Shown here: positions 42,700 through 54,751 of the stretch, piece by piece
Layout: every line of letters starts with the position of its first letter
Position numbering within the stretch: the stretch's first letter is position 1
NCBI GenBank assembly: GCA_963576475.1
Contig: OY754987.1
Coordinates: forward strand, 11,008,256 to 11,072,255
Direction of reading: 5' to 3'
DNA: 64,000 nucleotides
Origin: Molanna angustata
Taxonomy: Eukaryota > Arthropoda > Insecta > Trichoptera > Molannidae
Translations under genes and position numbers: made by a program
Notes under the pieces: generated by a model
Database searches by the model: none
Seen by the model: only the letters and a program-made list of their open reading frames with translations
Told to the model about the DNA's origin: nothing

Positions 42700-42822
42700 C
42701 ACGTAATGTTAACCGTCTTACAAATCCAGATTATAGAAAAAAAACTGTGTCCCCATCGTGGATCGAACCTAGAACCTTTAGCTCAGAAGTCAAATATCGA
42801 ACAAACTGAGCCACATTGGCTA
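42700..42822 (-). repeat. tRNA-derived SINE, family 2, copy 4
   Basis: Reads AAACTGTGTCCCCATCGTGG, ATCGAACCTAGAACC, CTCAGAAGTCAAATATCG and AAACTGAGCCACATTGGCT on the plus strand, i.e. a minus-strand SINE. The body is shortened. Confidence 0.65.
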
Positions 42823-44365
42823 CAAATTAAATTGATATAGCAGCATTTATAATGGTTATTTTTTTCGTTTTGTCGCTCGTTATTATAATCTATTTACAGA
42901 CGTGTGTACTTATGAGTATATAACTACCTATTATGTAAGCACCTATGTACTTATCTACCTGCATATATGTTGCTATTGTGTCAAAATTAAAATTACCATG
43001 CAAAAAAAATGATTTATAAAATTATATAATTTTATAATCTATAAATATAAACTCTTAAATCTGGAGCACTTACTGTTGTTTGAATTCAAATAATAATGAA
43101 ATTTATGTAGGTAAGAGGTTGGTAATGTAGGTAGGAAACTACCCATAAAACAGCCAAGATCAGGGTCGAGTTTAGGAATTATAAAATTGGGAACTAAATT
43201 ATTTTTGTTTTTAAAGGAAGGCCAAAAAATTTTTACTGTTTATAATTTGTAATTATATCTAGTAAATAGATATTTATTTCTTTTTTATTTACCAACATAC
43301 TTATTGCTTAATACTTATTGCTTCCGATTTTGATACCCTTATATTTAACTTCACTTCTCGGTACTGGAATTTTAGAGCTCTGAGGCTTTCAGAATTTGTA
43401 TAATAACCGATGACAATGTATGTTAGCGCCGAAATCGCCGATTGCAACTCGGGCTAACAGATCAAGTGGACTGTATACGAAAAATAAATAATTGCACTTG
43501 TCACGGCGCGTTATTCACAGCGACGAGGTAAATAATAGGATAAAAGAAATGGATCGAGAAAGGAAATCACCTACCAGTATGGAAGAAGTCCTTGCCTCGA
43601 TCGCTCACCCAGTCCGAACGAAATATGCAGTCTATATGCCGGGGCACAGCACTACACGATGATGCTTTCCACAACGGGCACCTGTATGGTCGACGACGGC
43701 AACGAAGTCCGAACTGACATCCGCTTTAGGCCGCGTGCGGACAAGTACTAGTGGTGTATAGCAGGAACGGAACAGAGTAGTTACATGGAAGGGAGGGGGG
43801 AAGGAACAAGACAGGTGATTTGTATTCACGCCAAAAGTTTGTACTCCCGCTTGATTCATTAATGTAGTATTTTGATGAAAGGAACAATTTGGTATTTCTA
43901 AACTTGAATTGTGACAGCTATACATGTTGCATAACATTCAGGCGTTATTTATATATATATACATTAGGTTAGTTTTATTTTTATATAACTTCGCTTGTCC
44001 TTCATTTCAATGTAAATAAAACTTTGAAAAAAGGCATATTCTTTGAAAAATTTATTTTTATATGGAAAAAAATATCTCACCTTTATTTTTATGAAAAAGT
44101 TCCAGTTTTTCCCAAAATTCTGTAAGAAGTTTTTTTATGACAAATTTGTGTGTTTAACTGCCTCAATTTCATTTAACTGTCTCTTTTTTCTTTTTATGAA
44201 AATTGTAAGCTGGATGCCTGTCGATGTACCTTTTTTTAATAAAATAAATAAATAAATAAATTTCATCGAACACCAAAAAACTAAAACTAGATAATTAAAT
44301 TTTCTATAAGAAAATAAACATTAAAATAGTAATAATAATAATTAAAAAGAAATGTGAACGTGGTG
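42823..44365. other. No supported gene
   Basis: Mostly AT-rich. A GC-richer island at 43400-43800 carries small open frames on both strands (for example 43549-43662 plus and 43632-43937 minus) with no recognisable domain. They could be exon scraps, but nothing supports that. Confidence 0.35.
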
Positions 44366-44425
44366 GACTTATTGCCCGCAGGCAATTTCTACCAGACAAC
44401 CATCATAGTAAATTCAACCAGTTTC
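44366..44425 (-). repeat. CR1-like LINE 3' tail scrap
   Basis: The minus strand reads GGTTGTCTGGTAGAAATTGCC then GGGCAATAAGTCC, the same tail as at 40030, 42360 and 47455. Confidence 0.55.
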
Positions 44426-44514
44426 AGGAATAATTAACGAGAGAATACAAAAAAAAAAATATAAGGAATTAAAATACAATATAAAAACAAAAATAAATAA
44501 TACACAAAATAGAT

Positions 44515-44620
44515 AAAAAAAGGCAGACCCCCTGGAAGACCACCCAAGCGATGGAAGGATAGCTGGACGTCCACCTCACAAGAGCAGGCTCCGAGAATAA
44601 CAGGACACAGTCCTAAATAA
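44515..44620 (+). pseudogene. LINE C-terminal scrap
   Basis: Plus-strand text KGRPPGRPPKRWKDSWTS is the GRP-RW block of LINE tails, followed by an A-rich tail (44620-44645). Confidence 0.55.
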
Positions 44621-44649
44621 AGGAAAAAAAAAAAGAAGAAGAAATAATA

Positions 44650-46545
44650 CACCAGATAGAGACACTATGTTTATTGGATGTGGGATAGGAGAGGAGAAAG
44701 GATAAAGGGATAAAGGGAAAAAGGCGTGAATTTGTGGTTATGTGGATAAAAAGTGTGACTTACATCTTGCCTTTTTAAATATTTTTTTGTAAAAATTAAT
44801 CACATCGACGTTAAAAATGCTCACGCCAAGGATTTGTGTAGGAATTTCAGACATGCAAATTACGGGACTGCACTTATCAATAGTAATATTAATTTTTATG
44901 CAGTAAGTACCTACCTGTACGTTAACAATAGTTTCAAATTCCGAACAGTTTGAAATGATTCGCCGTTGATGTAGGACGGGTACAATAATATAAATTCAAA
45001 CTTGTTTTCGAACGCAGCCGCCGCCGGCACCGCCATATTTATTCCATTCCGAATTTCAAATCTGACGTCTGTCAAAATAAGAAAAAATCGCGATTTTCAA
45101 ATAAAGAATAGAACGACGTTGCAACAATATTTTAAACTTTATTAACTAATAAGCGCTTTGACGGTTTAAATATCTGACGTTCATTGAAATATAATTTGTG
45201 TTATTATACAGTGATTTTGGCTAGTTATAAATTGTGAAAAAAAAAACATATTGCCATAACAACCGTCGCCGATGTATGTAGATTTTAACAATTAACACTA
45301 CTCATATGACAGAATTGTACCCAAAATAATTTGTATTGGCCAGTGAATTTACAATATACATTTGATTTTGATAATGTGATAACAAATAAAAAACTGATTG
45401 TAAATTTACAAGTTTCGCAAACAAACTACATGTACGTCAGTGAATCTTCAATGTAAGTTACTTTTGACTAATCATACATAATTATTTAATGAGTAATGGA
45501 ATAGAAAAATAAGAAGACCTCACAATGAATAATATTACGAGGAAATGAAGTATTTTCGCAATTTCCTGCAGTGGATGTTTATATTATAAATTTAAATTTA
45601 TTCACAAACGATTGGGTTGTGACCAATATTGCACTCTTCATTGCTTAGGTTATTATATTTTTTTTCTTTTATAAAGATTGACAATTTACGAAAGTATTTT
45701 TAGTGAGGCCATTTCAATGGTATGCATTCTATAAACTAAAAAAAATCTTTTTTACGTAACGAGAGAGCAATTTGAAATTTTTTATAGATAAATCATACAT
45801 AAGTATTTCTAAGTTAATGCATTTTTAAAATTATGATATCAAAATTATGTATAATATACAGTACCATTGCGACAAAACTAATTGTATAAGTACATGCAAT
45901 CTGTGTATAACCCGTTGTGACATTGATGAAAGATATATTCAAAATTATAATTACGAAATTATTGTTAATTGACTAAATATTTGATAAAAGTGACGTGTAA
46001 TATAAAATATACAATTTTCAAAATGCTCTCACGTCTAGGAAAACAATGTCTTTCATCTTTTGATTATTAACTGTATTCAATAGGAATGGGATCCATACAC
46101 ATTGTGTTTTGTGGCGCAGCATGACATGGGGCCCAGATTTCAAAAGAAAAAAAAAATATACAAAAACTTTTTTGTGATTTCTTAAATAATAAAGCAACGA
46201 AAAATAATTATTAAAATCATGAATTAAATTTCAATTAAAATATCTTTCGTATATTTTTTCTATTACGTACATATTTGATTAAATTATATTTAAAATAATT
46301 TATTTTGATAAATTTTTTGAAATGTTAGTGGGTTCTAACATAATTTGTGCATCAGAGCCCTAAATTTCTAGGTAGGTACTCTACAGTTTATAGTCAGGGA
46401 TTTTCAAAATTTGACAAAGAAAACAGTAGGTACACATTAATATTCCCAACACTAAAACATATAATAGACATGATTGCAACTGCATGTATATGCTCACAGA
46501 CAGAATCATCCTGAATTTTTTTCTAGTGGAACAGGGAAGACTAGA
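44650..46545. other. No feature seen in about 1.9 kb
   Basis: Strongly AT-rich. A GC-richer patch at 45005-45070 (GCAGCCGCCGCCGGCACCGC, then TCTGACGTCTGTCAAAAT) is unassigned. No open frame to support. Confidence 0.4.
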
Positions 46546-46720
46546 GCAATGTTCAAAATCATCATACCAAAGAAAAATACAACTAAAGCGCAGAAATTAC
46601 TGTCATATAAGGGAATATTAATTAATAATGAATATTATATATAGGGGAATATTATTTTACAATGACCTGCCCACTTCTATAAGAGAATTAAGATCAAAAT
46701 AAATTTCAAATAGCATTATA
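46546..46720 (+). pseudogene. CR1-like LINE C-terminal scrap
   Basis: Plus-strand text IIPKKNTTKAQKLLSYKG followed by a degenerate WNxLPxxIRE-like segment resembles the C-terminus of CR1/jockey-type reverse transcriptases. Confidence 0.5.
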
Positions 46721-47039
46721 AGGGCATATTTTTGGCAATACATAATCCTATGTGTTAAATCTTTCTTCTGTATGTAATTACGATACTCCTCTCTCAAACA
46801 CGAGTTTTTAACTCTATCGAGAAATTATCAACACTGTAAATTTTTGCTATATATTGTCACTCAGTCAAAATATTGTGTAATACCTACTCTTATAAAATAA
46901 ATAAATAAAAATAAAATCTCAATCAGATATACATATAGTTGAGAGTTGGGTAACCAGCCCCGTTATATTTTAGTGTTAAGTTTTGTTAAATAGTGTGTCC
47001 ATATAAGTTTATATATTATATACTTAGTTAATTGAGATG

Positions 47040-47525
47040 GGCTATCCATGTACAAAGGATACCAAATACGCGACTTCCCGAAAAAAATAATGGTAGGACA
47101 CCCAGGAGACAGGAGTAAGATTGAGAGATTAAGGTTGAGATGGGAGGACGAGATAACGACAGATGCGATACACCTCCTGCAAGTTTCTAACTGGAGAAGA
47201 AAGAAATGGACGGATGCAGAAGATGAAGGAGGCCAAGGCTCGATTTGAGCAATAAAATTATTCATTATTTATTTATATATTCAATATTGGCAGAGTGAAA
47301 TTGCACAAAAGCGTTTGTAATTTAAATATAATAACAATTTAAACAATTTAACAACTTTTTTTATATTTCTTACTCTTTAATGTTATTTTTTATCAATTTA
47401 TTTCTCACTTAATTAGTACTGTACCAATTTAACTAAGAGACTTCACGTTGCTCGGGTTGGTTGGAAGAAATTGCCTTATGGCAATAAACCTGCCTTTGTA
47501 CACATGTACATAAATAAATTTATTG
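47040..47525 (+). pseudogene. LINE C-terminal scrap followed by a CR1-like tail
   Basis: 47048-47248 reads RSKIERLRLRWEDEITTD then VSNWRRKKWTDAEDEG, a LINE-type end. 47455-47525 is the separate TTGGAAGAAATTGCC tail ending AATAAATTTATTG. They are probably two insertions. Confidence 0.6.
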
Positions 47526-47693
47526 AAATGAACGACAAAACAAAAGAATCGTGAAATATTGCAATATTCACTGAAAGTATATAAAATTATAAATCAATTA
47601 ATTATTATAATTAGAGGTTATTTGTTGAAAGAACTATTAAATAGGTAACAAATATATTTTTTAAAATTTTATTATGTAGGTACCTATAGCTTC

Positions 47694-47875
47694 TCGGGTA
47701 ACTAACAGGTAGGTACTTATGTCAAATATTGATTTCAACACGCACCCAATAACAAGTCTATCGTACGTTTATCGCCTCGTAGATCCGCACTAAAAACACA
47801 ATTAAAAACTGTGTCTCCACCGGGAATCGAACCCGCGACTTTTGCTCAGCTGTCAGATATCTAACAAACAGGGGC
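47694..47875 (-). repeat. tRNA-derived SINE, family 2, copy 5
   Basis: Plus-strand order: CTAACAGGTAGGTACTTATG, CACGCACCCAATAACAAG, AAACTGTGTCTCCACCGGGA and ATCGAACCCGCGAC, then a head with CAGATATCTAACAAACAG. Lies directly beside dispersed repeat D copy 2. Confidence 0.75.
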
Positions 47876-47882
47876 GTGCTTA

Positions 47883-48170
47883 GAACCCTCGGACAAGGCA
47901 AACCCTGAAAGAACAATGGGAAATGTCGAAAATTTAATGTTTTTTAGCATCGTTTGTTCATTTCGCCCATGAAAATATTTTTTAATCAAATACCAAAATA
48001 ATATTTACATTTGTGGCCCTGTCAAGCATTGTATCTACATACGGTTCAATTTTTAATCTTGTAGTATAGTTTCAATAAAACAGACATAAAAATATTAGGT
48101 CTAGAATTTCTCATTCATAGGAAAGCCAAGATTTTCGGCTTTCATTAGCAATTGCGCTACTGCTAACAAA
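47883..48170 (+). repeat. Dispersed repeat D, copy 2
   Basis: Matches 29204-29500 throughout in the same orientation. Confidence 0.65.
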
Positions 48171-48249
48171 ATGACCCATTAAGATCGACATAATATTTAT
48201 TACATAGTTAGTCGGTCATTTTTGTCAATATTTCGTCGTTTGTATAATG

Positions 48250-48372
48250 AGAGACTTACGATATTTACTGTCACACAGATCCACACCGATAAAATAATTA
48301 AAAACTTTGTCTTCATCCGGAACCTTTGGCTCAGGAGTAGGATGTCCAACCAACTGAACCACAATGGCTGAA
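48250..48372 (-). repeat. tRNA-derived SINE, family 2, copy 6
   Basis: Diverged copy: GACTTACGATATTTACTGTC, CAGATCCACACCGA, AAAACTTTGTCTTCATCCGG, then CCAACTGAACCACAATGGCT. Confidence 0.65.
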
Positions 48373-48477
48373 AATATAACTCATTTCATGTGGCTCAGAT
48401 CAAAATATGTTGTGATCATAGACTTCAACATTATTCAAAAATAATAATCTCTATACGACGTTTCTTTATCTTTTTCA

Positions 48478-49237
48478 CACTGAAAAAAATAATTGTGACA
48501 ACCGAACTGGCTACTTGCGTTTTTAGCCAAACCTTTGTTATTAGTAATAAAAGTTTATCTATTTATGACTGTACTGTTTGGTTAAACACACAAAATATTT
48601 AGTAGCACAAAACAAATTGTTTTGTTGTCACTATAATTCGGTTAATTTTAACATAAATCTTTACTCCTCACTAACCCAAGGGGATATAGTGGGGAATTAT
48701 GATTTCGCAATTTTTATGGCTATTTTTTTGCAGATTATTAACTAGTATCATGCTGAGATTGTATTCTGAAAGTTTCATCAATCTGTGTGTGTGTGCTATG
48801 TGCTATGTGCAGTGTGCTATGTACGGCGTGTTCATTTTTACTTTATCGATTATAGACTAAAGTACATATTCGATTCTATTAAAATTTTGCAAATATACAT
48901 AACTAATACTCGCTTAGACCCCATTACATTTTGAACGATATATGAATAGTGCTTCTCAATTTTTTTAACTGTCAAATATTTCAAAATGATCCCAACTCAG
49001 GAAACTTAAAAATTGAAATTTATATTATCAAATTGTTAAAAAGGCACATTTTTTTCATAAAATGGCATTGAAGAGTTATCAATTTTTCATATTAAAATAT
49101 TTAAATAAAAAAATATTTAACAAACTCATTTCATGAAAATGCTGAAAATTTTCCATACAGAATTTGAATACTTTATAGAATGACTTGTTAGTGAGGAGTT
49201 TAGCGTTGGCCTCAACCCACTCGTTTTTTTTTCAGTG
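48478..49237 (+). mobile_element. CACTG-ended DNA element, complete copy
   Basis: 760 bp with short inverted ends: CACTGAAAAAAA at the left and TTTTTTTTTCAGTG at the right. The left third recurs inverted at 39258-39412 and the right two thirds at 1555-2378. No coding capacity and no convincing target duplication at either side. Non-autonomous DNA transposon of unknown superfamily. Confidence 0.6.
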
Positions 49238-49442
49238 CAATAGGTCTTACTTCCGTCTGAAGGGGTCTTGGGTTGTTATGAAATAGGTTGAAGTTTTTCA
49301 CAAGGTTCAATCCGACTGGGAGTCCAGTTCGATTGTCAAGTTGTTTAGCTCTACTGATCAATTAAATGATTTACACGCAATGTTTAGGTAGATCAATAGC
49401 TCTGTTTTTCCGGGGTTTTTAATTACCTATGTTGTGTATTTT

Positions 49443-50290
49443 TATGGTTGCATATATGTATATAAGCAAACATTGGATTTTTTCCTTGTCGGAAGTCAAT
49501 GATAAATATACTGAAAGAAGAGTTATAGCGGGTAATAGAATAAACGGAGCACTCAGACCAGTAATGTCCGATCCAAGCATCTCAAAGGAAGCCAAAATTA
49601 CAGTACACAATGCAAGTTTAGCGCCTACTTTGACGTATGCCAGTGAAACATGGACATGAAAGTATAATAAATGCTGTTGAAATGAGATCACTTAAAAGAG
49701 TATGTAATAGAAGGATATATGATAAAATAAAAAATGAGGACATAAGGAGAGAATGCAAGACATAGAAGGATATTATATGTAAAATGAGAGTTAATGATTT
49801 TGAGGTGGTTTGGACATATTGAAAGAATGAACGACTGACCAAAAAAATAAGCATGGGTGTAAGAGATGGAGTCAATAGCAAGGGTCGCCCCAGAAAGGGA
49901 TGGCATGACCATGTGAATGATATTTTGAAAGAAGGAAACATAAAAAGTTTGAACAATCGACGAGCATGAGACGATGCATGGATGTAAAGGAAGCCAGAAA
50001 TGTGTGCAAAAATAGATAACTATGGCACTCTGTTCGTAAGGGACTTGGCGTGATGGTATGTACATATGTATAAGTCAATGATATTTTTTTGGCAATTTTT
50101 TTAATATCTCAATAGAGATGAAGTAGGAATATTATAGAAGAACCAGGAACTCAAGACACCTACAGGGCTTACGACCTGCCATCGTCTGGTTTACGTGATC
50201 ACTTTATGCGCTTGCGTAACGTTCACCAATTGTGCCTTCTTACTGAGTTCCCTTATCAATACAATTTTTGAAAGTTCTATATATTTCAAT
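49443..50290 (+). repeat. CAATAGAGACGAAG family, copy d, split by an RTE-like insertion
   Basis: The left part runs to AAGTCAATGATA at 49504. The right part resumes at the same word at 50072 and continues through CTCAATAGAGATGAAGTAGG, GAACCAGGAACTC, GGGCTTACGACCTGCC and TTACGTGATCACTTTATGCG. Confidence 0.7.
49505..50071 (+). mobile_element. RTE-like LINE 3' end with 12-bp duplication
   Basis: A 567-bp 5'-truncated LINE. Readable blocks: ERRVIAGNRINGALRPVMSD, APTLTYASETW, AVEMRSLKRVCNR, RPRKGWHDHVNDILKEGN, then the end TGATGGTATGTACATATGTA. AAGTCAATGATA occurs on both sides (49493-49504 and 50072-50083). Stops and indels are present. Confidence 0.82.
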
Positions 50291-51535
50291 GTTTGCGTAG
50301 ATAATATATGCTCCATAAAAATAAATTATTTTTTGACGTTGTCATCTCTTAGACTATTATAAAGCATTGCCTACATTTGAAATTAAATAAACTAATTTTT
50401 CCAATAGGTGAGAGTACTTTGAAAGTTTTGACAGATGAAATCGTTGAATTTTCAGTTTGGACCGTAAGATCGGCATAAAATTTTATGTGGGTCATACGCA
50501 TTAACTACACATTGTGTACACTTTATAAACGATGCTTCAATAAATTGTTTATAACATTACACGAAAAAAAAATGTTTAAAAAATAATGTACGTTTAAATG
50601 ACTTTAAGAGGTCATATAACGCTAAATCTAGTGACTGAAAACATGATATAATAAAATCACCTAATACACTATGAAGTTACGTCTTAGTAAGGGTGGTTAA
50701 AAAAGGTTTATACCTACGTGATTCAAATTATCGGAAACTCAAAATTTATTAATTTTTTGCATTTTAAGAACAAACCTTAAAGAGATTAAAAAAACTTTAA
50801 CGGTCATTCACTTGGATTTGGAGCATAAAAGAGATTTATTTTCTTCGACACATAGTTATGGTGTACCTAATTAAAAAAATGCTGTAAAAAAGGATATTTT
50901 TAATTATTATTTAGGCGAATTTAGACTGTATTTTCAAATTGTATGACTAACATTCACTAGAGAAATGTTAAAAACACATATTGTATTTTTTCTGGAAACG
51001 CAGTGTTTAAAACGCAGTGAAATTTGATTTGAAATTGGGATGTTTAGGTTTATATGCCCCCTTAACATGATTTTTTCAAGTAGATTCCTATATTCACATA
51101 TATTATAACAATGGGCTATTACCTACCATAAGCAATAAACAACATGTAATCAATTCCATAAATAAAATACATTTTACAGTTATGAATCGTATTCAGCCTA
51201 TTGTAATTTGATATTATATCATACCTAGCAAGCAATAACAAAACCAAATATGAATTCGATTTTTTGTTAATGATATTTTTACTCTATACCTACTACTATT
51301 TAATACTACCTAGAGAGTTATGGTTTTACAATTTCTATTCATATTTTTTGCATCAAATAATATTTATTAAGTGTTTTAAAATTGTCAGAATACTGACGGT
51401 ATTTAAGGTATAGATCTCCATTAGATATACTAGATATTTTTAAATAAAACAAATTTGATTACGGCTGACTATGCCCTTATCGACTGGTAAACAAAGAATG
51501 TTGTTTTTTCCATTTATACAAAATTTCGGTACAAA
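50291..51535. other. No feature seen in about 1.2 kb
   Basis: AT-rich, no supported frames, no paired repeat recognised. Confidence 0.4.
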
Positions 51536-52400
51536 CTAGTTGCATGTAACACATGAATACGTACTAAAATATAAACCCGTAAATCAAAAGTGTTGAATAT
51601 TTTAAGATATTTTTTCTATACAAAACATGTAGGTATGTACCTACCTATGTAAGAATGGGATAGTATGGAAGTCAGCTTTCCTACCCAGAAAATGAAAATA
51701 GCATGATGTTATGTATACGCCGACCGCCGTGGCACAGTTGGTAAGCCGTTCGGTTTCTGTGCGGGCGTCCTGTGTTCGATTTCTCACGCAAATATTGCTT
51801 CTCTGGGCTGGAAACACTGGTTAGTTGGAAGAAATTGCCATACGGCAATAAACTTGCCACTTGCGCAGGGTGCAAGGAAGTGTTCATTATTATTATTATG
51901 TTAGTTTGGAGATTAAAAAAGAAGATTATTAAGAAGTATCAAACTAAGTCCCCGTAGATATTGTGTAGTGTATACTGCCCTACAAATTGTATGAAACGAA
52001 GTCCCAAATTCAGTTTTTATAAAAAATTTTATAAAGTTTGAGATGTATTACTACAATGTACATATTTTGTTTAAAAAATTAAATTATCTAGTTGGGGTGT
52101 TTCGGCTTTTTTCGTTATATTAAAAAAACTTTGGAAATATAGTCAGATAAACACATACATAAATTTTTCATAAAAAAAAATAATTTTTATACTAAAAAAT
52201 GTTTGAGAAACTGGGAATTTATTAAAAAAAATTGATTTTGTGTTTGTCTATGTTTATTACAATTTTCAGCGTTTATGGTTTTTTTAGATACATGGGAAAA
52301 TAATGCGAAAATAAATTCAAAAGTCGAAAACAAAAATTCTAAAATGGAGTATAAAAGTTTTGTTATCTTAAAATTTTCTATACTTAAGCCCTAGATATCA
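51536..52400 (-). mobile_element. Helitron-like element, copy P4, 5'-truncated
   Basis: The minus-strand 3' end is CATGTGTTACATG-CAA-CTAG followed by T. Internal blocks match P1 and P2 (CTACCCAGAAAATGAAAATA, TTATCTAGTTGGGGTGTTTC, CAGCGTTTATGG on the plus strand). The inverted subterminal word is missing, and the alignment is lost beyond about 52400, so the 5' end is gone. It contains a SINE at 51719-51900. Confidence 0.55.
51719..51900 (+). repeat. tRNA-derived SINE, family 3, with a CR1-like tail
   Basis: The head has CCGTGGCACAGTTGGTAAGC (A-box region) and TGTGTTCGATTTC (B box). The tail (51820-51860) has CTGGTTAGTTGGAAGAAATT then GCCATACGGCAATAAACTTG, nearly the 3' tail of the CR1-like LINEs at 40030 and 42360. 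It ends in (ATT)n. It is inserted in Helitron-like copy P4. Confidence 0.7.
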
Positions 52401-53086
52401 TTGTTAAGTCATTAGGTATAGCAGGAACAGACAAAGAATGTTGCACAAGCGGTCTGTCAGACACTCGTAAATTTGAGTAGTTTTATAAATTAGTTTATAA
52501 ATATGTGTAGGTATATACATAAATAGGTACACAAAAGAAAAACAAAATAACAATAATTAAGAATTGCAGTTTTGCTGTGGTAAATATTCATTAGTCCCTC
52601 AGTTTTTTAACTGTTTTTTTTTATCCCGCGATAGGTGTACGATTGCTAATTGAGTAACAACGTACCTACACCTATCGCGTTAACAACGTCTAACCTCACC
52701 TAATATAATCTCGTTTTGACTCATTTAAGTAATATTAAGAATGGTGTGTGAACCACATTGCTGAGCAATGTGAGATTTCATTTTCACTGTTGTATTTTCG
52801 ATTATCCGGCTCATACGGGACACCTGAAAACGATTTTAATAGAAAATAGTGGAAGCACTATTCTATGTCGGTGCCTTGCAGCAGAGAGTAAACTTAGCTT
52901 ATCATTATCAATTATATTTATTTTATGTCGTAAAATTACCATATACAATAGAGACCTATATACAATATTGTGTGTTACCTACTTAAAGAAATTGCTCCAT
53001 TGTTAGTTCGAATTGGCAAAAATCTTCGTATTGTGAAACGCTTGCGTGAGCAAATTTACTACTTTGTTTATAAATTGTTAGCCTGT
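52401..53086. other. No gene seen; short inverted pair
   Basis: CGCGATAGGTGTACG at 52626-52640 and ACACCTATCGCG at 52668-52679 form an inverted pair with a loop of about 27 bp. No coding support. Confidence 0.4.
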
Positions 53087-53780
53087 TTACAATGTAAGTA
53101 TAAACGAATTGTTTATAGCCTTCAAACGATTTTGCCATAGATACGGTGCCTTATTATCCGAAGATTCCCACTGACTTGTTTGTTTCCAGAGATCTTGGTC
53201 ACGTCTCTGATGCCCTATATATACATATGAATCTGAAGTAGTCGACAGTCCGCAAGTGCGAATCTTGACTTGCACTTGCTGATTGTTCTTTTTGCACCGT
53301 GGTGCCGAAATTGCTAATATAGAGGGCTCCATGAGCTACTCTTCGTGGCATGCATTTTTTTGTTGTTCATTCTAGCGTTCTGCGAACGGGCAGTTGACAG
53401 TCCCCATATGCGGAGCTGGTGGTGGTGGGAGTAACGAATACATTTAAATATGTATACATTTTAAAATAAAAATACTAAGCTCGATATTCATTCTATTTGA
53501 TTATTGACGCGTTTTATTTCGTCAGAATAAGTCTGAATATCTCCAAACTATGGAGTTCTATCAAGAATTGTCGATAGACAAACTTCTTTTTCTTTTTGTG
53601 CCACTCCCAACGGAGGTTGGCGACAATCACACCAAACTCATTTTGATAATAAATGAATGAATCCCCATCTTTCTCTGCACTGTAAATAAGTTGTAGAAGG
53701 CCATATTTATCACCAAGGAATATGTGGCTAAAGTATGCGTCTCTTGACAGCGTCTCTTGACAGTGGTCAGCAACTATCAA
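53087..53780 (-). other. Two unassigned ORFs
   Basis: Minus-strand frames at 53332-53087 (81 codons) and 53780-53514 (88 codons) have richer amino-acid use than the surrounding AT-rich shadows (for example DAYFSHIFLGDKYGLLQLIY). I recognise no domain and see no repeat. They could be exon scraps of a host gene or an unknown element. Confidence 0.3.
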
Positions 53781-53821
53781 ACTAAATTTAGTTATAAACC
53801 TGTTTAGGTTTATGATTCACA

Positions 53822-54249
53822 TTAAGTTACTTTAAATGAATGACCTATCGCTTGTTGATTTATTCTATTAACTTCATTGGACATGTTGACTCGTTCAATA
53901 ATAACTTTGTTCGGACCTCTGTAGTCAACAATATCAACATACCTATATACGAGTATTACGGTCATTTGAGATCCAATTATGATAAGGTAGGCTATCGGTT
54001 TCATGTTGATATCCAAATGACTCATGTATGAATATTTATACTGTCTATAACTTATATTGTTTTTTGTCAAATGATTGCCGTAATATGGCCAAGAATACGA
54101 TATGGTTTTCTCAAACAAACAAAGAAGATTCAATATTTTATAAGTATGGTCATTGCTTGAGACGAAAAGTTAAACACTTTCATAAGAAATCTTCAGAGAT
54201 AGTCCAATTTCAGCATATACATTCTAGATAGGTGATCATTATTTTTCAT
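53822..54249. other. No feature seen
   Basis: Overlapping open frames on both strands, none with recognisable content. Confidence 0.3.
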
Positions 54250-54364
54250 GGTCACAATCCTAGGATTGGTTTGCACCACACACTCCATCTCTCCACATAT
54301 CTCTGTTGTCCGCCAGCTTCTTCATCTCTCGGTAGCTGCCACAGTGCACATCACTAATCACCTG
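54250..54364 (-). repeat. LINE-derived dispersed repeat, second copy
   Basis: Matches 21440-21555 (CACAATCCTAGGATTGGT, CACATATCTCTGTTGTCCGC, GTGCACATCACTAATCACC). Confidence 0.5.
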
Positions 54365-54751
54365 AGGTCTTATTCCCATTCACGTGTAATATTTTGCGAT
54401 AAGTTCCGCTAATCTTTATATATATCACAGAATGTAAAGTGAAAGTTATGTATCAGGAGCTGACATTCATACCTAACTGTAATCTATGAAACGAACGAAT
54501 TTGTCTACGAGTCGCTTTATGTCTTTGCTAAAAACTCAACACCACCTCGATATTCCACATAAAACATTGCAAATAAATTTACCTGTCGAATTTCATACGT
54601 ATTTCACTCCAATCAGAATACCGCGTTACGAACGGCGAACGGGGGGTTTCTCGACATAATGCGCGGAAGTTTACGCGGGCTAGTGTCCTCGGAAAACATA
54701 ATAACGATTTGCTATATAAGAAACACATTTAGCGTAAAAACTTGTGTATAT

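Noticed and set aside
43549..43937. Small ORFs in a GC-richer island
   Set aside because: Short, on both strands, with no domain or splice evidence; listed only as gene-free sequence.
45005..45070. GC-rich patch next to TGACGTCTGTCAAA, promoter-like
   Set aside because: No ORF, transcript signal or TATA-type element nearby that would support a gene start.
52626..52679. Inverted pair CGCGATAGGTGTACG / ACACCTATCGCG
   Set aside because: Too short to call an element or regulatory hairpin on its own.
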